A DNA stretch of 64,000 nucleotides from Martelella endophytica (GCF_000960975.1 NZ_CP010803.1:2321944-2385943); one strand, 5' to 3'. Shown: positions 1 to 8,574, numbered from the stretch's first letter. Notes: a model not told the origin generated them from the letters alone. A program made the numbers and translations.

Positions 1-137
1 TCGCCGGCGGTCGAGACACGATAGCCGTGCTCGCCGAGGTAGCGCTTCAGCAGGGTGCGGATGCGGGTATCATCGTCGACGATCAGCAGATGGGGGGCGT
101 CGTCGCCGGGGCGTTCGCTCATTGCATGCTCCATCAT
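1..137 (-). CDS. petR: Response regulator, N-terminal part (PetR-like), cut by window edge
   Basis: Only the first 45 or so residues are present; the gene runs off the left edge. The peptide contains the receiver-domain start LLIVDDDTRIR, whose acidic residues belong to the phosphorylation pocket, so this is a two-component response regulator. The start ATG overlaps the stop codon of the upstream MarR gene (ATGA); an in-frame ATG 15 bases further in is an alternative. A MarR-type gene directly before an OmpR-type regulator is the petP-petR arrangement known from Rhodobacter and annotated widely in rhizobia. The petR name is inferred from that context and the VDDDTRIR motif; the output domain is not visible. 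Confidence 0.65.
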   Translation of the reverse strand, partial: MMEHAMSERPGDDAPHLLIVDDDTRIRTLLKRYLGEHGYRVSTAG

Positions 138-661
138 CCGTCGTGCGGTCGCGTCGCCGAGAGCGCACCCTTCATCGCTTCCGGGTCGCCGTCGCACATC
201 TCGGTCAGGAATGTCTTCACCGTGGCACGCTCATCCGCGGAAAGATGATCGAATGCCTTGCTGATGCGGCAAAGCTGCGGCGAAATCAGCTCCTGACGCA
301 GGGTTTCGCCCTTTTGCGTGAGGAAAAGCCGCCGCTGGCGCCGGTCCTCGGGGCCGGCGGCCTGGCGAACATAGCCGCCATCGATGAGCTGCTTCAGGAC
401 GCGGGCGAGCGACTGCTTGGTGATCCTGAGCGTATCCAGCAGGTCGGCGACGCTCATCCCCGGGCGGCTGCCGACGAAATGGACGACGCGGTGATGGGCG
501 CGGCCGAAACCGATCTTGTCGAGAATGGCGTCCGGATCCGCAATGAAATCGCGATAGGCGAAGAACAGCAATTCGACAATCTCAAATCCCTCCACCGCCT
601 CCCTGGGCAGGGGCGTGGAAAAAAAGTCGGTCCTCAGTGCCTCGTTCTTGGCCACCGTCAT
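134..661 (-). CDS. petP: MarR-family transcriptional regulator (PetP-like)
   Basis: Encodes about 175 residues with a central winged-helix region (SVADLLDTLRITKQSLARVLKQLIDGGYV, written here as two joined stretches SVADLLDTLRITKQ and SLARVLKQLIDGGYV) and a wing with DRRQRRLFLTQKGE, the usual MarR DxRxxxxxLT pattern. The start chosen has a clear ribosome site (AAAGGAAC) just upstream; a longer reading of 22 more residues lacks one. It is translationally coupled by an ATGA overlap to the response regulator that follows, matching the petP-petR pair. Family assignment is firm; the specific role (in Rhodobacter the pair is needed for cytochrome expression) is inferred and may not carry over to this organism. 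Confidence 0.85.
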   Translation of the reverse strand: MTVAKNEALRTDFFSTPLPREAVEGFEIVELLFFAYRDFIADPDAILDKIGFGRAHHRVVHFVGSRPGMSVADLLDTLRITKQSLARVLKQLIDGGYVRQAAGPEDRRQRRLFLTQKGETLRQELISPQLCRISKAFDHLSADERATVKTFLTEMCDGDPEAMKGALSATRPHDG

Positions 662-840
662 GGTTCCTTTGCCGCCCATCCGTCGCTGTCCTGCCGTCTC
701 GCCTCGACCCGAATGCGTCTCCGCCACGCGATAGGATTTGAAACGGGGTCATGTCTGCCATAGGTTTAAGGTCAAACATCTAGAAATGGAAGTCGTTCGG
801 ACAGCGGGCTCTCCTGCGGCGGACGCAATCAAGGAGTGAT

Positions 841-1497
841 TTGCACAACATGGGACAGCTTCAGGCCGGGATTATCCCCGTCACGCCGCTACAGCAGAAC
901 TGCACGGTGATGTTCGATCTCGAGATCCGGCGCGGCGTGGTGGTCGATCCTGGCGGCGATGCCGACGTCATCATCCAGACGATCGAGGAGAACGGCATCA
1001 CGCTCGAGGCAATCTGGCTGACCCATGGCCATCTCGACCATGCTGGCGGGGCGATGGAGCTGAAGGAACGGCTGAACATCGACATTCTCGGCCCGCACGA
1101 GGACGACCGGTTCATTCTGGACAGCATCGAAGACAGCGCCGAGCGGTTCGGCATGGCGGGAATGGTGCGCAACTGCACGCCCGACCGTTTCCTGACCGAA
1201 GGCGAGACGCTGAGCTTCGGTGATCATCACTTCGACGTCTTCCATTGCCCTGGCCACTCGCCGGGCCACGTCATATTCTTCAATCGCCTGCAGAAGTTCG
1301 CCCATGTCGGCGACGTGCTCTTCCACGGGTCGGTCGGGCGCACCGATCTGCCGGGCGGCGACCACGACACTCTGATGGCCTCCATCCACGACAAGCTCTT
1401 CCCGCTCGGTGACGATGTCGGCTTCATCTGCGGGCATGGTCCGGGCGGCCGAATCGGCGAGGAGCGCCGCACCAATCCGTTTCTGAGAGGACTTTAG
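841..1497 (+). CDS. MBL-fold metallo-hydrolase, glyoxalase II-like (YcbL type)
   Basis: About 218 residues carrying the metal-binding signature HGHLDH at residues 62-67, a second ligand region FHCPGHSPGH and a late CGHGPGG histidine, all typical of the glyoxalase II / YcbL branch of the metallo-beta-lactamase fold. It lacks the separate C-terminal helical domain of classical GloB, so it is more like small YcbL hydrolases acting on thioesters. Two starts compete: TTG directly after AAGGAG with a 4-base gap, or ATG nine bases later with a 13-base gap; I kept the TTG. It stands alone, divergent from the MarR gene. The substrate is unknown. Confidence 0.85.
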   Translation: MHNMGQLQAGIIPVTPLQQNCTVMFDLEIRRGVVVDPGGDADVIIQTIEENGITLEAIWLTHGHLDHAGGAMELKERLNIDILGPHEDDRFILDSIEDSAERFGMAGMVRNCTPDRFLTEGETLSFGDHHFDVFHCPGHSPGHVIFFNRLQKFAHVGDVLFHGSVGRTDLPGGDHDTLMASIHDKLFPLGDDVGFICGHGPGGRIGEERRTNPFLRGL

Positions 1498-1754
1498 GAC
1501 GGAATCTGGTGGTTGAGTCCTGAAGCCGTGACGATTCGGGAGAGAGGGGCGGTGCGCCCGACACTTCCTCTCAAATGACGAATGCCAGAACGGCAGCGTC
1601 CGGGCGAAAGGGTCTCTGCGGCAAGTGATCTTCTTCCAATGGTTAAATCAGTAGAGGTGAGGACACGTTTTCCGGGTTGTTTTCTGCCTATAAAATAGGC
1701 GATAGCGGCGCTAGATCAAATTAAAGGCAAAATTGTCGGCAAATTTCGCTCTCC
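1498..1754. other. Intergenic region before the sRNA pair
   Basis: No convincing gene. It holds a short dyad, GCCTATAAAATAGGC at 1686-1700, which could be an operator or a weak hairpin, and is poorer in GC than the flanking genes. Confidence 0.4.
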
Positions 1755-1769
1755 GCATGGCAGCCATGC
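1755..1769. promoter_or_regulatory. Perfect inverted repeat upstream of the first sRNA promoter
   Basis: GCATGGC-A-GCCATGC is a perfect 7+1+7 dyad ending 11 bases before the -35 element of sRNA copy 1, centred near -54 from the predicted start. That position suits an activator. The second sRNA copy has no equivalent dyad. The protein that binds is unknown. Confidence 0.4.
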
Positions 1770-1780
1770 ACAAAGATGCA

Positions 1781-1809
1781 TTGTCTTCTGCCTAATCAAA
1801 GAGCATATC
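1781..1809 (+). promoter_or_regulatory. Sigma-70-type promoter of sRNA copy 1
   Basis: TTGTCT (-35) and CATATC (-10) are separated by exactly 17 bases. The same layout and the same -10 hexamer recur before the second copy. Transcription should begin about 1816. Confidence 0.7.
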
Positions 1810-1815
1810 GCACGC

Positions 1816-1934
1816 AGCTGATGCAGTTGGTGCCCAACTTCTCCCTGGTGCACCGCAACAGCTGTTCCCCTCTGGAGGTTTTGAGAAGCCTTCTAACTCA
1901 AAAGGGCCCCGTTTCACGGTGGCCCTCTTTTTTT
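1816..1934 (+). ncRNA. Small RNA gene, tandem copy 1 (possibly AbcR/ar15-like)
   Basis: Predicted transcript of about 119 nt: a 5' stem-loop (stem arms at about 1826-1833 and 1850-1859, loop containing CUUCUCCCU), an unpaired pyrimidine stretch with GTTCCCCTCTGGAGG, then a strong intrinsic terminator. A 24-base core (1859-1882) is repeated exactly at 2054-2077 in a second gene 195 bases downstream. No plausible protein is encoded. The anti-Shine-Dalgarno-like UUCCCC stretch and the tandem layout resemble the AbcR1/AbcR2 RNAs of Rhizobiales, which silence ABC-transporter mRNAs, but in other rhizobia those lie beside lsrB, which here is 12 kb away. The sRNA call is well supported; the family is a guess. 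Confidence 0.75.
1902..1934 (+). terminator. Intrinsic terminator of sRNA copy 1
   Basis: AGGGCC...GGCCCT outer stem with an inner CCGT/ACGG stem, followed by a run of seven T. Confidence 0.85.
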
Positions 1935-1981
1935 GCCCGCAAATATCTGTTGTTTTTTTTCGCAGCCGGCGATGAAAACTA

Positions 1982-2010
1982 TTGCAATGCGCACAAAAAA
2001 GAACCATATC
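1982..2010 (+). promoter_or_regulatory. Sigma-70-type promoter of sRNA copy 2
   Basis: TTGCAA (-35), a 17-base spacer and CATATC (-10), matching copy 1 in spacing and -10 sequence. Predicted start near 2017. Confidence 0.7.
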
Positions 2011-2016
2011 GTAATC

Positions 2017-2123
2017 AGCTGATGCGTTGGGCAGTGATTCTTCACTGCTGCAGCAGCTGTTCCCCTCTGGAGGTTTTACCTTCACACCTATAAAGGGCCC
2101 CTTTTGGAGGCCCTTCTTTTTTT
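2017..2123 (+). ncRNA. Small RNA gene, tandem copy 2 (possibly AbcR/ar15-like)
   Basis: Predicted transcript of about 107 nt with the same architecture as copy 1. Its 5' hairpin is different in sequence (GCAGTGA-TTCT-TCACTGC, perfect 7-bp stem at 2031-2048), while the TSS region (CAGCTGATGC), the GTTCCCCTCTGGAGG core and the terminator type are kept. The variable 5' loop next to a constant core suggests two related RNAs with partly different targets. Each copy has its own promoter and terminator, so they can be regulated separately. Confidence 0.75.
2093..2123 (+). terminator. Intrinsic terminator of sRNA copy 2
   Basis: AAGGGCC paired with GGCCCTT around a short inner CC/GG stem, then a seven-T run. 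Confidence 0.85.
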
Positions 2124-2332
2124 GCCTGTCGTCAAATGGGCACTGCGGCAATTTTCTTGTCCTGGCCGTATACCTTTTCTTCTCTTTTTGCGTTCATCTC
2201 TCATAGTCGCGGAATCGCGCCGTTTCGGTGGGACTTTCGATGCCGCCGGCCTGCGCGCAAATTGCGCCTCGGGTTACCTTGAGCTAGTAAGGGACGAACG
2301 CGGTCTTTTCAGGACCGCCACGGGAAAGAATT

Positions 2333-3448
2333 ATGGCCAATCTCTTCGACCCCATTACCATTGGCGACGTCACGCTCGAAAACCGCATTGTCATGGGCCC
2401 CCTGATGCGCAATCGCACGCCGGATGCCGTGCCGAATGCTCTCAACGTCGAATATTACCGGCAGCGGGCGACGGCGGGGTTGATCATTTCCGAGGCGACG
2501 GCGATCACCGAGCAGGGGCAGGGTTATTCGCATACCCCGGGCATCTATAACGATGCCTGCGTCGAGGGCTGGCGTCAGGTGACGACCGCCGTGCACGAGG
2601 CGGGCGGCAAGATCTTCTGCCAGCTGCTGCATGTCGGCCGCATTTCGCACAAGTCGCTGCAGCCCTTCGGCGACCCGCCCGTTGCCCCCTCCGCCATTCA
2701 GGCCAAGGCCAAGACCTTCGTCATCTATCCCGATGGCACGAGCGATTTCATCGAGACCTCGATGCCGCGGGCGCTGAAGCCATTCGAGATTTCCGGGATC
2801 ATCGACGATTTCCGCCGCGCCGCGTCGCGCGCCATGGATGCCGGATTCGACGGCGTCGAAATTCATGCGGCCAATGGCTATCTCATCGACCAGTTCATGC
2901 GCTCCGGCCCGAACCAGCGCACCGACCTTTACGGCGGTCCACTTGAAAACCGGGCGCGCTTCATGTTCGACATCGTCGGCTCGATCTCGCGCGAGATCGG
3001 CCCCGGCCGCACCGCGATCCGACTGTCGCCGGTGGCGCCGTCCAACGATATCCAGGGCGACAAGCCACAGGCGCTGTTCAACTATGTCGCCAGCCAGCTT
3101 TCCGCCTACGATCTCGCCTATGTGCACGTCATCGAGGGCGCGACCGGCGGCGAACGCAATTACGTGCAGGGTCCCGTACCGTTCGATTACGAGCAGATGC
3201 GCGAGACCTATTATCGCACCGATGGCACCGGCGCGTGGATGGTGAACAACGGCTACGATCGGCAACTGGCGATTGACGCGCTCGAAAAGGAACGTGCTGA
3301 CCTGATCTGCTTCGGCCGTTCCTTCATCGCCAACCCCGATCTCGTGCGGCGCCTGCGGATCAATGCGGAACTCAATCCTGTCGACCAGCGGACCCTGTTC
3401 GGTGGCGGGGCGGAGGGGTATGTCGACTACCCCGTGCTCGGCGGCTGA
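2333..3448 (+). CDS. NADH:flavin oxidoreductase, Old Yellow Enzyme family (alkene reductase)
   Basis: A 371-residue FMN-dependent OYE-type barrel protein. Visible signatures are the N-terminal LFDPITIGDVTLENRIVM, the QLLHVGRISH segment, and HAANGYLIDQFM, in which the His and Asn bind the substrate carbonyl or nitro group; near the end FGRSFIANPDL forms part of the phosphate site. Such enzymes (NemA, XenB types) reduce activated alkenes, nitro esters or N-ethylmaleimide with NAD(P)H. The ribosome site is weak (GGAAAG). It sits 14 bases before a cation antiporter gene in the same direction, so the two may be cotranscribed, though no functional link is evident. The natural substrate is unknown. 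Confidence 0.92.
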   Translation: MANLFDPITIGDVTLENRIVMGPLMRNRTPDAVPNALNVEYYRQRATAGLIISEATAITEQGQGYSHTPGIYNDACVEGWRQVTTAVHEAGGKIFCQLLHVGRISHKSLQPFGDPPVAPSAIQAKAKTFVIYPDGTSDFIETSMPRALKPFEISGIIDDFRRAASRAMDAGFDGVEIHAANGYLIDQFMRSGPNQRTDLYGGPLENRARFMFDIVGSISREIGPGRTAIRLSPVAPSNDIQGDKPQALFNYVASQLSAYDLAYVHVIEGATGGERNYVQGPVPFDYEQMRETYYRTDGTGAWMVNNGYDRQLAIDALEKERADLICFGRSFIANPDLVRRLRINAELNPVDQRTLFGGGAEGYVDYPVLGG

Positions 3449-3462
3449 CGGCGCGATTTCAG

Positions 3463-4563
3463 ATGCTTAAATTTCTCAAGGGTGAACTCCTGCTGATCCA
3501 GGCCGCGGTGGTCGGGCTCGTAGCGTGGCAGCTTGAGCACGGCCTGCTCGAAGGCAGCCAGCTTGTCGCCAACATCGCAGCCGCCGCACTGGTCATCTCG
3601 ATCGCCTGCGCTTCGATGCGGGTCGCCCATCATGCCGAAGTGCTGGCCGCCAAGGCCGGCGACCCCTATGGCACAATGATCCTGACACTGTCGGCAGTCG
3701 CCGTCGAAGTGCTCATACTGGTCATCATGATGACCGGGGCCGAGCAGCCGACGCTGGTGCGCGACACTATCTATTCGGCCGTGATGCTCGACATCAACGG
3801 CATTCTCGGCATTGCCGCGCTGATCGGCGGGCTGAAGCACGGCGAGCAGCCCTATAATGACGATTCCGGTCGAACCTATTCGGTGATGATCCTGACGGCC
3901 ATGGGCATTTCCATGGTGGTACCGGATTTCGTCCCGGAGGCGAGCTGGCACTACTATTCGGGCTTCACCATCATCGCCATGCTGGCGCTTTATGCGCTGT
4001 TCCTGCGTATGCAGGTGGGCCAGCACAGCTATTTCTTCGCCTATCGCTATCCGAACCGGAAAAAGTCGGAAGTGCCGGCTGAAGCCCATGGCGAGGACGA
4101 GGAGGAGGGCTCGGTTGCCGTCTCGATCGTTGTCATCCTCGTCGGCGTTGTGCTGATCGGCCTGCTCGCCGAGTTCATGTCGGCCTTCCTCAACCACGGC
4201 CTTGAAGGCTCGGGCGCACCGCCGGCGCTCACCGCCATCCTGGTTGCCGCCATTGCCGCTGGCCCGGAAATCCTTACCGCCATGCGTGCCGCGCTGAAGA
4301 ACCGGATGCAGGCTGTCGTCAACATCGCGCTCGGCGCGTCGCTTTCGACCGTGATCCTGACCGTGCCGGTGGTCGAGGCGATCGCGCTGTTTTCCGGTCA
4401 GCCCTTCACCATGGCGATGACGCCGGTGCAGATCACCATGGTGACGATCACGCTGATCGCCGCCGCCATCAACGTCAATGACGGCGAGACCAACGCGATC
4501 GAGGGCATGACCCACTTCGTCCTGTTCGCGACCTTCATCATGCTTTCTGTGCTGGGATTGTGA
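3463..4563 (+). CDS. chaA: ChaA-type calcium/sodium:proton antiporter
   Basis: 366 residues, about ten hydrophobic segments in two halves separated by an acidic cytosolic loop (GEDEEEGS, about residue 205). Both halves contain a CaCA-type alpha repeat: GDPYGTMILTLSAVAVEVLI (about 66-85) and AAGPEILTAMRAAL followed by ALGASLSTVILT, each with the conserved acidic residue. The length and the GxPYGTxILTLSAxxxE pattern match E. coli ChaA. It would extrude Ca2+ or Na+ in exchange for protons across the inner membrane. It ends against a convergent, broken sulfatase gene with a GC-rich hairpin between them. Confidence 0.9.
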   Translation: MLKFLKGELLLIQAAVVGLVAWQLEHGLLEGSQLVANIAAAALVISIACASMRVAHHAEVLAAKAGDPYGTMILTLSAVAVEVLILVIMMTGAEQPTLVRDTIYSAVMLDINGILGIAALIGGLKHGEQPYNDDSGRTYSVMILTAMGISMVVPDFVPEASWHYYSGFTIIAMLALYALFLRMQVGQHSYFFAYRYPNRKKSEVPAEAHGEDEEEGSVAVSIVVILVGVVLIGLLAEFMSAFLNHGLEGSGAPPALTAILVAAIAAGPEILTAMRAALKNRMQAVVNIALGASLSTVILTVPVVEAIALFSGQPFTMAMTPVQITMVTITLIAAAINVNDGETNAIEGMTHFVLFATFIMLSVLGL

Positions 4564-4594
4564 GGCGCCGGGCCTAGGTCGGACGGGGCGCCTC
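4562..4594. terminator. GC-rich hairpin between convergent genes
   Basis: GAGGCGCC pairs with GGCGCCTC across a 17-base loop. There is no T run on either side, so termination activity is uncertain. Confidence 0.35.
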
Positions 4595-4611
4595 GAGATT
4601 ATGGCGCTGTA

Positions 4612-6281
4612 TCACTGAAGCGCGTTTTGCATGAACTGCTCGACGATATTGGACATGTCGAACGAGGCGCCGCCCTGGACAGGCGGATATTCCGCAAGCG
4701 TTGCCAGATGCTCTTGCATCAGGGCGTTCATCGGCTGCACCAGCCACGACACTTTCTGCATAAGATGGCCGTAGGAATCCGTCGAATCATAGCTCTCGAA
4801 GGGATCCATTCTCAGGTTGAAGACCATCGGCGCCGTTCTCGGAACGAGGTTGTCGTAATAGTCCTCCTTGGTGGAAAAATGGAATTTCCAGGGCCCCATC
4901 CGCACGGCCGTCAACTTGCTTTCATAGTAATGGAAGATGTGGTCGCGCGCCGAGAACTCGCTCTCTCCCGTCCAGTAGGGGACGTTGTTGAGCCCGTCGA
5001 TATATTGCTGCTTTTCTTCCATCACCAGCGCTTGGACATCCTCAACACCGGCGGCTGCCGCGAGCGACGTGAACATGTCCTGATGCGCCTGAATGCCGTT
5101 CAGCACCTTGCCTTCCTCGACGACGCCCGGCCAGCGCAACATTGAAAGCACGCGCACGCCGCCTTCATAGGTGGTCATCTTCTCGCCCCGGAATGGCGTC
5201 GTTCCGCCATGCGGCCAGGCGGAATGTTCGGGACCGTTGTCCGTCGAGTACCAGACGATGGTGTTTTCGGCGAGGCCCTGTTCATCCAGCCAGTCGAGGA
5301 TCACGCCGACATCGTGGTCGGCTGAAGCATGCCCGATCCGTGCATGTCGGCCTCCGATGTGTAGGCTTCGGCGGCATAGCGCCAATCCTCGTTGAGGCGG
5401 GTATAGAGATGCATGCGGCTCGGATTGACCCAGACGAAAAAGGGTTCGTTGGCCTCGGCTGCTGCCCCCATGAACTCGATTGCGCGCGGGACGATCTCGG
5501 CGCCGTCGAAATTCTTCATCCGCTCCTGGGTCAGAGGGCCAGTGTCCTCGATCGTTTGCATGCCGACTTTGCCGAAACGCGGATCCTCGGACGGATCATC
5601 AACGGTCGTAGCCTTGGTGTGAAGCACGCCGCGGGTACCGAATTTCGCTTCGTAGTCCTCGAGACTGCCGGAGAAGGCCTTCCCGAAGCGCTGATAGTCG
5701 CGTTGTTCGGCCTCTTCCTGCGTGTTCAGGTGATAGAGATTGCCAAAGAACTCGTCGAAGCCGTGAACGGTGGGCAGGTGCTCGTTGCGGTCACCAAGGT
5801 GGTTCTTGCCGAACTGTGCTGTCCGGTAACCCGCTTCCTTCATCACCTCGGCAAGGCTCGGCGATGCCGCCTGCAGTCCAAGCGCCGAACCGGGCTGGCC
5901 GACGGTCGTCATGCCCGAGCGTATCGGATACTGGCCTGTGATGAAGGCGGCGCGACCTGCCGTGCAACTCGGCTGGGCGTAGTGGTCAGTGAAGCGCACA
6001 CCTTCCTTGCCGATACGGTCGATGTTCGGGGTCAGGTACCCCATGGTGCCCATGCCGTAGGCCGACACGTTCTGCCAACCTATATCGTCCCCCCAGATCA
6101 CCAGAATATTCGGCCGCGGCTTCGCGCCCATAGTCTGTGCTCTTGCGTTCCGTGGAGCGTTTGTGACCGAAATTGCAGAAAGCGCGCCCAGCACGCTCGA
6201 ACTCAGAAGAAGATTTCGCCGTGTTAATCCCCTCGGTGCGGCGGGGGTCCCCCCATCCTCACGATTCATCTCGTCACTCAT
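4612..6281 (-). pseudogene. Arylsulfatase interrupted by a single-base frameshift
   Basis: Two reading frames together make one full type I sulfatase of about 550 residues. The first (6281 to 5301) has a twin-arginine-like leader ([11 protein letters not shown]), the metal-binding [14 protein letters not shown] and the sulfatase signature [16 protein letters not shown], whose Cys would become formylglycine. The second (open from 5385 to 4612) continues with [24 protein letters not shown] and a normal C-terminus. Homology switches frame at about 5320, where CTT-CAG-CC-GAC lacks one base compared with an expected CAG-CAC-GAC. The N-terminal frame then stops within 20 bases. Either a recent inactivating deletion or a sequencing error; everything else looks intact. 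An RBS (AGGGAGA) precedes the start. Confidence 0.85.
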
Positions 6282-6532
6282 GTCCGTCTCCCTGAATTTG
6301 CCCCGTTAATTCGGAAGAGGGTCGATCGGATACCTTTTCAAAACATACATACTAAGCAGCAAGTTTTCTTCTAAACTGCGTTTAAGTTCCGGTGTGAGTT
6401 TTGTTCTGTAAAAAAAAAGGAGAATCCGCACCAATTCCTCTTCACACTCAAGTTAACATTTTATTAACCTTTGAAACAGCCCGAAAATCAGAGGCGCCGC
6501 CGCCATCCGTCTCGTCTATATCCAGCGAAGGA
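6282..6532. other. AT-rich intergenic spacer
   Basis: Contains short A and T runs upstream of the sulfatase start and presumably its promoter. No gene, repeat or clear hairpin seen. Confidence 0.4.
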
Positions 6533-7561
6533 TCATTCACGGCTCGGGGCAGCCGGATGGGGAATGTGCCGCACGTTTTGAACATCCGGTAGCGTGACAC
6601 CGATCTCGGCCATGGCGGTGCGGATCGCGGCGTCGATCGGTGTGCGCGGCTCTTCGCCGAGGAAGGCGGCGAGCCTGTCGTTATGCATGTGCAGCGGCAC
6701 GCGCCAGAGATAGCGGACTTCGAGGAGTTCGCGCATCAGCGTCATGAACGGCGCCAGCAGCGGCACGATGAACCAGGGGAAGGGGCGGATTTTCAGGTTG
6801 GGATTGCCGGCGACCCGGCGGATCGCCTCGGCCATCTGCATCCCGTCCTCATCGTAGAAGCCCTCGAAATGGAAGCGTGCGAAGGTCGGCAGCTCATCGG
6901 CCCGTTCGTTGAGCCGTGCGAAGGTCTCGGCAAGATCCGGCAGGTATGCCCACTGGTGGCCGACACCGGGCGTGGCTGGGCGGATGATGGCGCGAAGCGG
7001 CTGGCCGGGCTTCACCACCTGTCCGAACCAGCTGTTGCCAGCTGCCGCGCCGCCGAAGAAATCGCCGGCACGCACCATGATGACCTGGATGCCTTCCCAG
7101 GCGGCCTCGCGCAGCCGTTCTTCCATTGCAACACGGATCCGGCCCTTGCGGGTGGTGGCGTTCTGCGGGCTGTCCTCGCTCGGCTCCGGCAGCACGTCGC
7201 GACCGAAATTGTAGATCGTCGCCGGAAACAGGATGCGGGCATTGCGTTGTTTGGCGGCGGCGATCGTGTTTTCCAGCATCGGCATCGCCAGCGTCTTCCA
7301 GTTCCTGTAGCCGGGCGGATTGACGCCATGAAAAATGAGGCTCGCGTCGGCAGAGGCGGCGATGATGTCTTCGCGGTTCATCGCATCGCCCTTCACCCAT
7401 TCAAATTGCGGCGTCTCGCGGGCGTGGGGCGCGGGATTGCGATGCATCGCCCTGACGCGATAGCCGCGGGCATGAAGCGCGCTGGCAACAGCGCCACCGA
7501 TGCCGCCGGTGGCGCCAAGGACGAGTGCGATGGGTTTATCGATGCGGGTCAGGTCTGGCAT
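6533..7561 (-). CDS. NAD(P)-dependent epimerase/oxidoreductase, atypical SDR
   Basis: 342 residues with an N-terminal Rossmann fingerprint VLGATGGIGGAVA and an extended-SDR arrangement (FPATIYNFGRDV replaces the usual YxxxK neighbourhood), followed by a long substrate domain. It resembles NmrA/epimerase-like proteins annotated as NAD-dependent epimerase/dehydratase. The start is set by AAGGAGAC five bases upstream of ATG; a reading ten residues longer has no such site. It is divergent from a LysR regulator whose dyad lies between them, so the regulator probably controls it. Substrate unknown. Confidence 0.85.
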   Translation of the reverse strand: MPDLTRIDKPIALVLGATGGIGGAVASALHARGYRVRAMHRNPAPHARETPQFEWVKGDAMNREDIIAASADASLIFHGVNPPGYRNWKTLAMPMLENTIAAAKQRNARILFPATIYNFGRDVLPEPSEDSPQNATTRKGRIRVAMEERLREAAWEGIQVIMVRAGDFFGGAAAGNSWFGQVVKPGQPLRAIIRPATPGVGHQWAYLPDLAETFARLNERADELPTFARFHFEGFYDEDGMQMAEAIRRVAGNPNLKIRPFPWFIVPLLAPFMTLMRELLEVRYLWRVPLHMHNDRLAAFLGEEPRTPIDAAIRTAMAEIGVTLPDVQNVRHIPHPAAPSRE

Positions 7562-7633
7562 GACTGTCTCCTTGCGACGGATTTGCTGCACGCAAGATGG
7601 GGGAGACGGTTAATAAACGGAATTGTATAAATC

Positions 7634-7650
7634 TGTATCTCAGCTATACA
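7634..7650. promoter_or_regulatory. LysR-type T-N11-A operator candidate
   Basis: TGTAT-CTCAGCT-ATACA is a perfect 5-bp dyad that fits the LysR T-N11-A rule, in the 95-base gap between the divergent oxidoreductase and LysR genes. It ends seven bases before the LysR start codon, a typical autoregulatory position. Confidence 0.55.
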
Positions 7651-7656
7651 TAAATT

Positions 7657-8574
7657 ATGCTTCAACCGAACGCGAACTGGGATCTCTACCGCACATTGCT
7701 CGCCGTGATCGACACTGGCTCGCTGTCAGCGGCCGCGCGCCAGCTGGGGCTGACGCAGCCGACCGTCGGGCGGCATATCGAGGCGCTTGAAGCGAGCGCC
7801 GGGCGCCAGCTCTTCACGCGTTCTCAACGTGGCCTGGAGCCGACGGACACCGCGGTCGCGATGAAGCCGCTTGCTGCGGCCATGGCGGCCACCGCCGACG
7901 CATTGCGGCGTACGGCATCGGGAACCGGGGACAGCGTGTCCGGCTCGGTGCGCATCAGCGCCAGCGATGTCATCGCCATCGAAGTGCTGCCCTCCATCCT
8001 GGCGCCGTTGATGGCTGAGCATCCGCGCCTCGAGATCGAGATATCGGTCTCCGACCAGGTCGAGGATCTCCTGCATCGCAAGGCCGACCTTGCGGTGCGC
8101 ATGGTCGAGCCGGTGCAGGACGCGCTGATTGCGCGGTCTGTCGGCCAGATCGCCATTGGCTGCTTTGCAAGGCGGGACGTCATCGAGCGCCACGGCACGC
8201 CGCAGTCGCTCGGCGACCTTGCGGGCTTCCCCACCATTGGCTTCGACAATCCGCTGGCCTATGTGCGCGAGACGCTGAAGGCGTTTCCTGATGTGCCTCT
8301 GCCCCGTTTCAACTTGCGTTCCGACAGCAATCTTGCCCAGCTTGCCGGCATTCGTGCCGGCTGCGGCTTCGGCCTCTGCCAACTGGCGCTCGGTCGGCGG
8401 GACGCGAACCTGGTGGAGGTGCTCGCCGGCCAGATCCCCTTCAGCCTGCCGACCTGGGTCGCGATGCATGAGGACCTGCGTCACTCGCCGCGCTGCCGGG
8501 TCGTCTTCGACGCTTTGGTCGGCGGCATGAAGCGCTATTGCAGCGGTGATCAATCGCCGTCCGAAGGCAGGTAG
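7657..8574 (+). CDS. LysR-family transcriptional regulator
   Basis: 305 residues. The N-terminal helix-turn-helix is clear (SLSAAARQLGLTQPTVGRH with IEALEASAGRQLFTRSQRG), followed by a periplasmic-binding-protein-like effector domain (VRISASDVIAIEVLP...). This subtype without a strong conserved effector motif is common in rhizobia. Its divergent neighbour, an SDR-type oxidoreductase, is the likely target. The 3' end overlaps the convergent channel gene by 25 bases, so transcription of either could interfere with the other. Confidence 0.9.
   Translation: MLQPNANWDLYRTLLAVIDTGSLSAAARQLGLTQPTVGRHIEALEASAGRQLFTRSQRGLEPTDTAVAMKPLAAAMAATADALRRTASGTGDSVSGSVRISASDVIAIEVLPSILAPLMAEHPRLEIEISVSDQVEDLLHRKADLAVRMVEPVQDALIARSVGQIAIGCFARRDVIERHGTPQSLGDLAGFPTIGFDNPLAYVRETLKAFPDVPLPRFNLRSDSNLAQLAGIRAGCGFGLCQLALGRRDANLVEVLAGQIPFSLPTWVAMHEDLRHSPRCRVVFDALVGGMKRYCSGDQSPSEGR

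Noticed and set aside
1776..2151. Two small protein frames across the sRNA region
   Set aside because: They run through both terminators and promoters, have no ribosome sites, and are explained by the tandem RNA genes.
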